A stretch of DNA of 7,840 nucleotides from Bacteroidales bacterium. GTDB lineage: Bacteria; Bacteroidota; Bacteroidia; Bacteroidales; Muribaculaceae. A program made the position numbers and the translations under genes. The DNA lies in assembly GCA_004555955.1 (NCBI GenBank), contig SFJG01000092.1, forward strand, positions 1-7,840, given 5' to 3'. Below are positions 1 through 5,666 of the stretch, piece after piece. The notes under the pieces were generated by a model. The model saw nothing but the letters and a program-made list of their open reading frames with translations, was not told the DNA's origin and ran no database searches. The first letter of the stretch is position 1; every line of letters begins with the position of its first letter.

Positions 1-69
1 GCAGTGGCAATGACCATCGCCACTACGTCCGCAAGTGCATTCCGTTTCTTCTGGCGGTTCTTCGTTCAT
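1..69 (-). CDS. Small Cys/His-rich protein, N-terminal part (runs off the left edge)
   Basis: I do not recognise this gene. An ATG at 67-69 on the minus strand opens a frame that stays open to base 1 and gives 23 residues: an acidic start (MNEEPPEETE) followed by a Cys/His-rich stretch (CTCGRSGDGHCHC). The spacing of Cys and His (CxC, then HCHC) suggests metal binding, but this is inference from composition only. The start lies 12 bases after the stop of the hsdR remnant on the same strand, so it may have been the last gene of that restriction operon. There is no Shine-Dalgarno sequence, as usual for Bacteroidetes. It could also be a short spurious frame; the part outside the window decides. 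Confidence 0.4.
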   Translation of the reverse strand, partial: MNEEPPEETECTCGRSGDGHCHC

Positions 70-81
70 AGTTTTCAATTT

Positions 82-231
82 TTAGTTATTTGTTTTGTAA
101 TTCTCTACTTGTTCGAGCACTTGGTCAAAAACTTCATCGTTCCATTCAGGAGGATAGCCGTTTTCATCAAGAAGGAAGAACAAATCTTGGTTAAGTTCAG
201 CTCTTACATTCTTGTTTGTTAGCCAATCTGC
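82..231 (-). pseudogene. hsdR: Type I restriction enzyme R subunit, C-terminal remnant
   Basis: On the minus strand a frame ending at TAA (82-84) encodes about 48 residues including LNQDLFFLLDENGYPPEW and VFDQVLEQVENYK. The pattern of a helical segment, then GYPP, then a short helix with V-x-E-Q-x-E, is what I know from the C-terminal end of type I restriction R subunits, the ATP-dependent DNA translocase and nuclease that works with HsdM and HsdS. Only the extreme C-terminus is present, out of a protein usually near 1000 residues, so all motor and nuclease motifs are missing and it cannot be functional. At about 225-240 the frame abuts the hsdM remnant in another frame. The assignment rests on recall of the family's tail plus its partner next door; an unrelated small C-terminal fragment cannot be excluded. 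Confidence 0.55.
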
Positions 232-403
232 CTCATTTCGGCTTGTGCATCTTCAAATTTCTCGCCTATAAATCGAAGAAAGACTAAAGTAAGAATGACA
301 TCTCGCTTATCGTTAAGTGATGCACTGCCATGCAAGTAGTCACGGCAGTTAAAGAGTATGTCTTCAAGTTTTATCTCTTTTTCTTCTTTTTCTTTTTTGC
401 CAT
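222..403 (-). pseudogene. hsdM: Type I DNA methyltransferase M subunit, N-terminal remnant, frameshifted
   Basis: The minus-strand frame from about 398 down to 228 encodes a typical start of HsdM, the adenine methyltransferase subunit of type I restriction-modification: LEDILFNCRDYLHG, then NDKRDV, then LTLVFLRFIGEKFEDA and EMRQ. This is the N-terminal helical domain that precedes the SAM-binding domain; the catalytic NPPF motif region is absent. The only ATG (401-403) is in the wrong frame: ATG GCA followed by an A-run (393-398 on the plus strand as six T) leads to a stop after ten codons. One extra A in that run would restore ATG to the HsdM frame and give an expected MAKKEKEEKE start. The frame ends at TAA (219-221), two codons after the hsdR-like sequence begins in another frame. 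Two lesions, so a dead gene. Confidence 0.8.
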
Positions 404-453
404 ATATAGAAAGATTGAATACGTTAATTAAGCTGATGCTTATGTATTAACTG

Positions 454-461
454 CAAATTTA
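454..461 (-). promoter_or_regulatory. Putative -7 promoter element of the hsd remnant operon
   Basis: Read on the minus strand, this is TAAATTTG, a full match to the Bacteroidetes -7 consensus TAnnTTTG, in an AT-rich stretch about 50 bases before the former hsdM ATG at 403. I see no convincing -33 box (TTTG) at the expected distance. It is placed correctly for the old hsdM-hsdS-hsdR transcript and may still drive the small Cys/His-rich frame downstream. Confidence 0.45.
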
Positions 462-683
462 CGAAATATTTTTTAACTAAGATGCCGAAAACTATATGTT
501 TAAGGGCATATATAATGTATATTCCGTGGATTTGCAGTTATCCGCCGTAAAGATAATACCGAGGATGAGCAAAAATTGAGCACAGCTATCTTATTTAATC
601 TTAAATAGGCAAATTTTTGCTGACGTGCGATAGGGATTGATGCCGTATGGCGGAGACCGAGGCTCCGTTTACGATAGCCCGAC

Positions 684-700
684 GGCGTTGCCGGAACGCC
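684..700. repeat. Inverted repeat, 6-bp arms, 5-base loop
   Basis: GGCGTT at 684-689 pairs perfectly with AACGCC at 695-700 around the loop GCCGG. It could form a small GC-rich hairpin in RNA from either strand. No run of T follows on either side, so it is not a standard terminator. Confidence 0.4.
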
Positions 701-713
701 CAAAAGATAAGTA

Positions 714-1007
714 TCAAATAACCCCCGAAACAATTCTCGATACGGGAATTTGTGCACAAGTGCACAAAGCTCGGCTGCACTCGGCATAGCAGGAACAAGT
801 TCCGCTCTGCTCTAGTTGGCACGAGCAGTCGTGGACGACTACCCAACGGAAGTCTTGTTCGTTGACGGCATAGTTTGAGCCGAGAGCGGTAGCATCGTAG
901 TAATAAACCACAGTCTTATTGCGATGCGAAGCGTAGTAAGTGCAGAAGTCGGCAACGACTTCGGTCTCCTGTTGCTTGGTCGAGTTGCTCCTCAGCAGAG
1001 CTCGCAT
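714..1007 (-). pseudogene. Fragment resembling a phage terminase large subunit (nuclease domain)
   Basis: This 97-residue minus-strand frame has a conserved-looking core: ETEVVADFCTYY (residues 14-25), then VVYYYDATALGSNYAVN (33-49), then DFRWVVVH (52-59). A hydrophobic strand ending in YYYD, followed by a small-residue turn, recalls the RNase H-like nuclease domain of large terminases of Bacteroidetes phages, the motor that cuts and packages phage DNA; Asp38 would be a metal-binding acid. From residue 60 the product turns into a Cys/Ser-rich tail with no resemblance, so similarity stops near base 830. Upstream the frame stays open only to a TAG at 1026-1028, so both ends are broken and the ATPase domain is missing. 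The family call is from memory and moderate. Another phage-borne nuclease fold is possible. Confidence 0.4.
749..768. repeat. Near-perfect palindrome TTTGTGCAC-AA-GTGCACAAA
   Basis: Two 9-bp arms (749-757 and 760-768) separated by two bases form a tight dyad. Such geometry fits either a dimeric regulator's operator or a cruciform or hairpin from a repeat element. There is no intact gene start next to it, so an operator role is not supported by context. It sits among other inverted repeats between the hsd and terminase remnants. Confidence 0.55.
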
Positions 1008-1021
1008 CCTCTTTGATTCAC

Positions 1022-1067
1022 GGGGCTAAGTTAACGCTTCCCTTTGAATCTACAGTAATGTAGCCCC
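1022..1067. repeat. Inverted repeat GGGGCTA / TAGCCCC with 32-base loop
   Basis: GGGGCTA (1022-1028) is the exact reverse complement of TAGCCCC (1061-1067). A competing smaller pair, CTAC (1050-1053) and GTAG (1060-1063), lies inside. The loop is long and no T-run follows closely, so a terminator is doubtful. It marks the upstream edge of the terminase-like fragment and may be a remnant of an element end. I see no gene between here and recO at 1198. Confidence 0.35.
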
Positions 1068-1180
1068 CTTAGTGCTGCACTTCGTTTTGGATTCTACACT
1101 TTCTCACGGATAAGATGGTTAGGCAACTGAGCGATTGCGGAATTTAATAGATTTTAAGAACTTATTCACCACGATTGTTG

Positions 1181-1188
1181 TAATTTTG
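1181..1188 (+). promoter_or_regulatory. Putative -7 promoter element of recO
   Basis: TAATTTTG matches the Bacteroidetes -7 consensus TAnnTTTG at every fixed position. The recO ATG at 1198 is nine bases after its last base, so transcription would begin only a few bases before the start codon and the transcript would be nearly leaderless. No clear -33 TTTG box is visible at the usual spacing. A chance match in this AT-rich stretch is possible. Confidence 0.35.
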
Positions 1189-1197
1189 GGGTCGATT

Positions 1198-1923
1198 ATG
1201 GACGAATGTCTTCGCGGAGTGGTGCTCCGGACATATAAATATAACGACAAAAACTCGGTTGTTCGCGTCTATACCGATAGCCGGGGATTGCTGTCGTTTC
1301 TGCTGCCCGAGAGTGCTTCGCGGTCGGCAAGGATGCGTCGTGCGGTATTTCAGCCCCTCTCGCTGGTCGAAATCGATGCATCCATTCTACCACGCCGCGA
1401 CATCCACCGCATCCGCCACGCTTCTATCGTAGTCGCCACTCCGTCGCTTCACACGAACCCGACAAAGTGCGCCATTGCTCTGTTTATCACCGAGTTACTT
1501 TCGCACATCATCATCGAGCAGGAGCAAGATGCACCGCTCTATGCCTTTCTCGCGCGCAGCGTGATGCTCCTCGACAACATCGACTCCGGCGTGGCGAATT
1601 TCCACATCTGCTTTCTCTACAATTTAGGCTCTTTCATCGGCATAGAGCCGGACATGGACACCTACGTTGAGGGCTCCTACTTCGACCTGCAAAACGGCGT
1701 TTTTCTGCGAATGAGGCCGCTCCACAACGACTTCCTCGAGCAAGAAGAGTCGGCTGTGCTCGCACGCCTGTCGCGCATCAACTACAGCAATATGCACCTA
1801 TACCGCTTCAACCGCGAGCAGCGCCGTTTGCTCCTCGCTGAAATGCTCCGCTACTACAAGCTCCACAACTCCTCGCTCGGCGATGTCAAGTCGCTCGACA
1901 CTCTTCACGAACTGTTTAGTTAG
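1198..1923 (+). CDS. recO: DNA repair protein RecO
   Basis: RecO is the recombination mediator that, with RecR, displaces SSB and loads RecA onto single-stranded DNA in RecF-type gap repair; it acts in the cytoplasm. The protein is 241 residues, the normal size for Bacteroidetes RecO. The N-terminal OB-fold (about residues 1-75) begins RGVVLRTYKYNDKNSVVRVY and includes FQPLSLVEID. The helical part follows, with AIALFITELL, NFHICFLYNLGSFIG (from residue 134), GSYFDLQNGVF, and the typical C-terminal LHNSSLGDVKSLDTLHELF. There is no Cys4 zinc site, unlike Deinococcus RecO. The ATG at 1198 is chosen because the RecO fold starts right there; a TTG at 1135 would add 21 residues with no family resemblance. 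The gene appears intact and monocistronic: decayed DNA lies upstream and a promoter for the next operon follows. Confidence 0.93.
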   Translation: MDECLRGVVLRTYKYNDKNSVVRVYTDSRGLLSFLLPESASRSARMRRAVFQPLSLVEIDASILPRRDIHRIRHASIVVATPSLHTNPTKCAIALFITELLSHIIIEQEQDAPLYAFLARSVMLLDNIDSGVANFHICFLYNLGSFIGIEPDMDTYVEGSYFDLQNGVFLRMRPLHNDFLEQEESAVLARLSRINYSNMHLYRFNREQRRLLLAEMLRYYKLHNSSLGDVKSLDTLHELFS

Positions 1924-1937
1924 AGCGCGTTCCTTAA
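1921..1937 (+). repeat. 17-base stop-codon motif, copy 1 (end of recO)
   Basis: TAGAGCGCGTTCCTTAA begins with the recO stop codon TAG. The same string with one change (C for G at position 9) begins with the aroB stop codon at 7495-7511. A shared 16/17 match anchored on two stop codons is unlikely to be random placement. Its role is unknown; a 3'-end processing or termination-related signal is one guess. Confidence 0.5.
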
Positions 1938-1969
1938 ATTTTTCGGATGAAACTCGTCAACTAATCTAT

Positions 1970-2022
1970 ACAAAAAAATGTTATAACATGGCGGCTCTGA
2001 AAGTGCAGTTACATTTTTTTGT
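1970..2022. repeat. 12-bp AT-rich inverted repeat upstream of the asmA-like gene
   Basis: ACAAAAAAATGT (1970-1981) and ACATTTTTTTGT (2011-2022) are exact reverse complements with a 29-base loop. Read as RNA on the plus strand, the right arm is a T-run, so after recO it could act as a weak terminator. As DNA it ends one base before the -7 element at 2024 and covers the -33 region of the next promoter. The left arm overlaps a separate 12-bp perfect palindrome at 1978-1989, so the two structures compete. Confidence 0.5.
1978..1989. promoter_or_regulatory. Perfect 12-bp palindrome ATGTTATAACAT, possible operator
   Basis: The sequence equals its own reverse complement over 12 bases. It lies about 35 bases upstream of the -7 element of the asmA-like operon, a plausible place for a dimeric regulator to bind. 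No regulator gene is in the window, so the role is inference; in AT-rich intergenic DNA such a palindrome can also arise by chance. Confidence 0.35.
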
Positions 2023-2023
2023 T

Positions 2024-2031
2024 TACCTTTG
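2024..2031 (+). promoter_or_regulatory. Putative -7 element of the asmA-like/HAD/aroB operon
   Basis: TACCTTTG matches TAnnTTTG fully and is followed by TATAATATAG. The ATG of the asmA-like gene lies 22 bases after its last base, giving a short leader of roughly 15-18 bases, common in Bacteroidetes. The -33 box is unclear: GTTA around 2008-2011 is the nearest candidate. It is the only good promoter seen for the three plus-strand genes that follow. Confidence 0.55.
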
Positions 2032-2053
2032 TATAATATAGAATCTGCTTTCT

Positions 2054-5000
2054 ATGACCGAAGATAACGAAATACACCCTATAACGCCCGAGCAGGAGCC
2101 CGATGCGGCACAGACGCCCGAGCCGAAGAAGCGCCATTGGCTGCCGAGGTGGCTCCGCATCACGCTCAAAACCATCGGCTGGACCGCCGTGAGCATCATT
2201 ACGCTCATCGTGTTGGTGCTATGCCTCGTGGTCTGGATTCTTACGCCTGAACGACTTACACCGCTCGCCGAACGCTTTGCCAACGACTATCTCGTCGATG
2301 CGCAAGTGTCGATTGGCCGCGTCGAACTGACTGTATGGAAGACGTTCCCGGAAGCGTCGGTCGAAGTCAACGACCTCAAAATAATTTCGTCGGCTCTCCG
2401 CGGCGACAGCATCCCGACCTATGCCGACTCGCTGCTTTCGGTGGGTCGCCTGCGTGCGGAAATCAACCTTGCTAAAGTTCCGCTAATGCAGTTCTACGTC
2501 AAAGAAGTGACAATCGACAGCCCACAAATCAACCTCGTGGCGCTCAACGATTCGACAGCCAATTTCCTCATCACGCCGCCGTCGGAGCCCGACACGACCA
2601 AATCGAAGATGACCGTGCTGCCGAAAATCGTCGTCGAACGATTCTCCCTGACCAACAACCGCGGCATTCGCTACACCGACCTGAGCCGGCATCTCTCTGC
2701 CACGCTACGCACCGACACGCTTCTTCTGACGCACGACCAAAAGACCGACTCCTACGACCTAACCTTCGATGGCGACGTGCTTGCGCAACTTACCGATTTG
2801 GGCATCGACCAAGCAGTGCCTTTCCGATTTGACGGACGCATCGGCTGGAACACCGACAATCCGCTTCTGTGCTCGCTCACCGACTTCCATGCCGAAGTTG
2901 CTAAAGTTCCGGTAACCATCAACACGAGTGTTGCCCTCGGCGACACATTGACTGTCAACGCTCTGCGCCTCGACGTCGGCCCGATTCGCTACTCCGACAT
3001 TACCGAACAAATTCCACAGCAATATCTCCACGGCATCGACCGCATAAAGTCGAATATTTCGGCGGCTATGTCGATGCAACTCGACCGCCCATACCGCCCG
3101 ACTATCGACAGTCAGCCGTCGTTCCACGCCCAAGTCGACATCCCCGAATGTTACATCCGTCCGGGTCGCTACGACGCTTACCGTATAAACCGCTTCGGCG
3201 CAAAAGCAAAACTCGCCTACAACGGCGACCATCCCGACCGCAGCGTCGTCGAACTGCAGAATCTCATGCTCGACGGATTCGGCATCAACCTTAAAGGCTC
3301 CGGAACGGCAACCAACTTGCTCAAAGACCCCAACATCAGCGGCGCTCTCTCGGGCGACCTCAACTTTGCACGACTGCTTAAATTGATTCCCAAAGAACTC
3401 CCGTTGCAACTTTCCGGTACGATGGGTTTGAACACGACCTTCAAATTCGCGCTCAGCGACCTTAACGTCAAGTCGTTTCACAAAATTCAGGTCAACGGCG
3501 ACGTCACTTTTGCCGACGTGCTCTACAACGTGCCAAAAGACTCAACCCTCGCTTTCGTCGACCACGCAACTATCCGATTCGGAACCAATGCGAAATTTAC
3601 CAACAAAAACAACGAACTCAAAAACCTTTTGATGGCGTCAATCGCAATCGACTCGGCAGAAGCATCAATGCCGGGGCTGCAACTGACGCTCTGCAACGCT
3701 TCGGTCGGCGCAGGTAGCATAGGCGCCGCTTCCGACCTGCTCGACACTACAAAAATAACGCCCATCGGTGCGCGCCTTAAAATCGGCAAACTCCGCATGC
3801 TCAGCACCGCCGACTCGGCAAGTCTGAGACTTACCGGCCTCGAAAGCAACGGCTCAATACGTCGCGACAACACGCCCGGCGGCAAGCCGCGCTTCGACTT
3901 CGGCATTAAAGCAGAACGTATCCGCGCCACCGACCGCACGACGAGTATAAACCTCCGACAAGGAGACATCTCGCTCGCTGCTTTCGCGCGCAAGCGTAAA
4001 TCCGGCTCGACGAACCGAACTCAAGCCCGAATCGACTCGCTCAGCCGAATCTATCCCGAACTCTCGCGCGACTCGCTTATGTCGCTCTACCGCGCTCAGC
4101 GTCGCAAAGCAAACCGAATTAGCGATGACGATGACGACTACGTAAATCTCGCCGTCGACAACAAACTGAGAAAACTGCTCCGTAACTGGGATTTCCAAGG
4201 CAAACTTACTGCAAAACGAGGCTCCCTGTTTACGCCTTACTTCCCGCTGCGCAACCGCTTGCGCAACGTCGATATGGACTTCAACCTCGACACGTTTGCA
4301 ATCCGGAGCATGAAATACTCTGCCGGACATTCCGACATGAGCATCGCCGGCGAAATCCGGAACATCCGCCGTACACTATTGGGTTCGAAAAAGTATCCGC
4401 TGACAATCGACTTCGACATCAATTCCGACACACTCGACGTCAACCAACTGATTGCCACGATGTATAAAGGTCAAGCATTTTCCGACGACACAGTCGCCAG
4501 GTCGACTTTCAACATAGCAGGTATCGACGACGACGAAGAAGAGAAGATGCAATCATCTATCGACGACGCTACCACCGACACTACGCAACATCGCGCCATA
4601 TTAATCCCCAAGAACATCGCCGTCGAACTGAAAGTTCGCAACAAATACGCCCGCTACGCCGACCTCGACGTCACCAACCTCCGCAGCGACTTGCTTGTCA
4701 ACAACGGCGTGCTAAACCTCCGCAACCTCTCCGGACGCGCTTACGACGGTCAACTCGACCTCGACCTCGTCTACGCTTCCGCCAACAAGAACGAAATCGG
4801 CGCCGGCATGTACCTCAAACTCACCGACATCCAGGTCGGCAAATTCCTGAAACTCATGCCCGGACTCGACTCTATAATGCCGATGCTCAAAGGCGTCGAC
4901 GGCGTTATCGATGCCCGTCTGCTCGCTTCTACACGCATCGACTCGCTCATGAACGTAATCATTCCGTCGACCAACGCCGCACTCCACATCGAAGGGAAAA

Positions 5001-5665
5001 ACCTCGTGGTGCTCGACTCCGAAACATTCCGCAAAATCGCAAAAATGCTGATGTTTAAGAACAAGCAGCGCAACCTTATCGACAGCCTCGCCGTCGAAGT
5101 TGCCGCCTACGATTCGCGCATCGACGTTTACCCGTTCATGCTCACTATGGACCGATACCGACTCGGCATGTCAGGCTACAACGACTTCGACATGAACTAC
5201 AATTACCACGTGTCGATTCTCAAGTCGCCATTGCCGTTCAAGTTCGGAATCAACATCTCGGGAAACGCCGACGATATGAAAATACGCCTCGGTAAAGCGA
5301 AAATCAAGGAAAACGAGGTGGCGCGGACTTCGCTGGTCAACGACACAACCAAAGTCAACCTCTTCAAACAAATGCAATCGATGCTCCGAAAAGGTGCTCA
5401 AGCCGCTTTGCAGAATTCCGACCTCTACGACGAACGCAAAAAGTCGCAACTGCGAAAGATGCGTAAAAACATCTCCGACGACGACCAACTGTCGAAACAA
5501 GATAGCCTGAACCTCATCAGCGAAGGAATCATCGAGTCGCCCGATACGCTTGCCGTGCCCGATGCCACTCCAGCCGCAACCAAACCAAAGCGCAACAGGA
5601 AAGGCGATGGCACGAAAAATATAAGTAGAACAAAAATTGAGGCCACCAAGCCTGACGAAAAATAA
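2054..5665 (+). CDS. AsmA-like family protein, large, membrane-anchored
   Basis: A 1203-residue protein of the AsmA/TamB/YhdP type. Relatives are anchored in the inner membrane and span the periplasm as a long beta-groove; several are thought to move phospholipid to the outer membrane. Layout: an acidic, Pro-rich cytoplasmic start (1-24), a basic patch (25-39), one transmembrane helix (about 41-63), then LTPERLTPLAERFANDYL and VSIGRVELTVWKTFPEASVE, the usual AsmA N-terminal repeat. Long beta-rich repeats follow. A charged, probably helical insert lies at about 645-695 (DSLSRIYPELSRDSLMSLY) with an Asp run near 690, and a second acidic run (DDDEEE) near 825. The AsmA-like C-terminal domain spans about 853-1085 and includes GVLNLRNLSGRAYDGQLDLD and MLMFKNKQRNLIDSLAVEV. 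A charged tail (1086-1203) ends in a Lys/Arg-rich segment. The ATG at 2054 follows the promoter directly. It is longer than many AsmA homologues I recall. The exact substrate is unknown. Confidence 0.85.
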   Translation: MTEDNEIHPITPEQEPDAAQTPEPKKRHWLPRWLRITLKTIGWTAVSIITLIVLVLCLVVWILTPERLTPLAERFANDYLVDAQVSIGRVELTVWKTFPEASVEVNDLKIISSALRGDSIPTYADSLLSVGRLRAEINLAKVPLMQFYVKEVTIDSPQINLVALNDSTANFLITPPSEPDTTKSKMTVLPKIVVERFSLTNNRGIRYTDLSRHLSATLRTDTLLLTHDQKTDSYDLTFDGDVLAQLTDLGIDQAVPFRFDGRIGWNTDNPLLCSLTDFHAEVAKVPVTINTSVALGDTLTVNALRLDVGPIRYSDITEQIPQQYLHGIDRIKSNISAAMSMQLDRPYRPTIDSQPSFHAQVDIPECYIRPGRYDAYRINRFGAKAKLAYNGDHPDRSVVELQNLMLDGFGINLKGSGTATNLLKDPNISGALSGDLNFARLLKLIPKELPLQLSGTMGLNTTFKFALSDLNVKSFHKIQVNGDVTFADVLYNVPKDSTLAFVDHATIRFGTNAKFTNKNNELKNLLMASIAIDSAEASMPGLQLTLCNASVGAGSIGAASDLLDTTKITPIGARLKIGKLRMLSTADSASLRLTGLESNGSIRRDNTPGGKPRFDFGIKAERIRATDRTTSINLRQGDISLAAFARKRKSGSTNRTQARIDSLSRIYPELSRDSLMSLYRAQRRKANRISDDDDDYVNLAVDNKLRKLLRNWDFQGKLTAKRGSLFTPYFPLRNRLRNVDMDFNLDTFAIRSMKYSAGHSDMSIAGEIRNIRRTLLGSKKYPLTIDFDINSDTLDVNQLIATMYKGQAFSDDTVARSTFNIAGIDDDEEEKMQSSIDDATTDTTQHRAILIPKNIAVELKVRNKYARYADLDVTNLRSDLLVNNGVLNLRNLSGRAYDGQLDLDLVYASANKNEIGAGMYLKLTDIQVGKFLKLMPGLDSIMPMLKGVDGVIDARLLASTRIDSLMNVIIPSTNAALHIEGKNLVVLDSETFRKIAKMLMFKNKQRNLIDSLAVEVAAYDSRIDVYPFMLTMDRYRLGMSGYNDFDMNYNYHVSILKSPLPFKFGINISGNADDMKIRLGKAKIKENEVARTSLVNDTTKVNLFKQMQSMLRKGAQAALQNSDLYDERKKSQLRKMRKNISDDDQLSKQDSLNLISEGIIESPDTLAVPDATPAATKPKRNRKGDGTKNISRTKIEATKPDEK

Positions 5666-5666
5666 T

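Larger units (their letters stand above)
462..827. other. Non-coding stretch with short inverted repeats
   Basis: No gene is supported here. Several overlapping minus-strand frames stay open (500-787, 601-846, 714-1007), but their products are rich in Arg, Cys and Ser with no family I recognise, and overlapping open frames point to base composition rather than coding. The stretch contains short inverted repeats: CGGAG (651-655) with CTCCG (663-667), GGCGTT (684-689) with AACGCC (695-700), TTTGTGCAC (749-757) with GTGCACAAA (760-768), and GGAAC/GTTCC around 791-802. This density suggests a decayed repetitive intergenic element or the edge of a lost mobile element. That reading is inference. 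Confidence 0.4.

Noticed and set aside
4..222. Plus-strand open frame of 72 codons with a hydrophobic start
   Set aside because: It lies opposite the hsdR remnant and the small Cys/His-rich frame, whose protein-level features are better. Its hydrophobic look comes from reading an AT-rich gene backwards.
500..787. Minus-strand frames of 95 codons (500-787) and 81 codons (601-846)
   Set aside because: They overlap each other and the terminase-like frame, match no family I know, and cover inverted repeats. They are most likely open by composition.
1135..1197. TTG start giving recO 21 more residues
   Set aside because: The added residues show no RecO resemblance, and the ATG at 1198 starts exactly where the OB-fold begins.
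462..1197. Search for tRNA, other structured RNA or CRISPR repeats in the gene-poor stretch
   Set aside because: No cloverleaf, no regularly spaced direct repeats and no known riboswitch core were seen by eye.
2759..3481. Long minus-strand open frame of 240 codons inside the asmA-like gene
   Set aside because: It is antisense to a well-supported coding frame, is rich in Val, Glu and Arg as expected for a mirror frame of this codon usage, and has no recognisable motif. The same holds for 6550-7380 opposite aroB.
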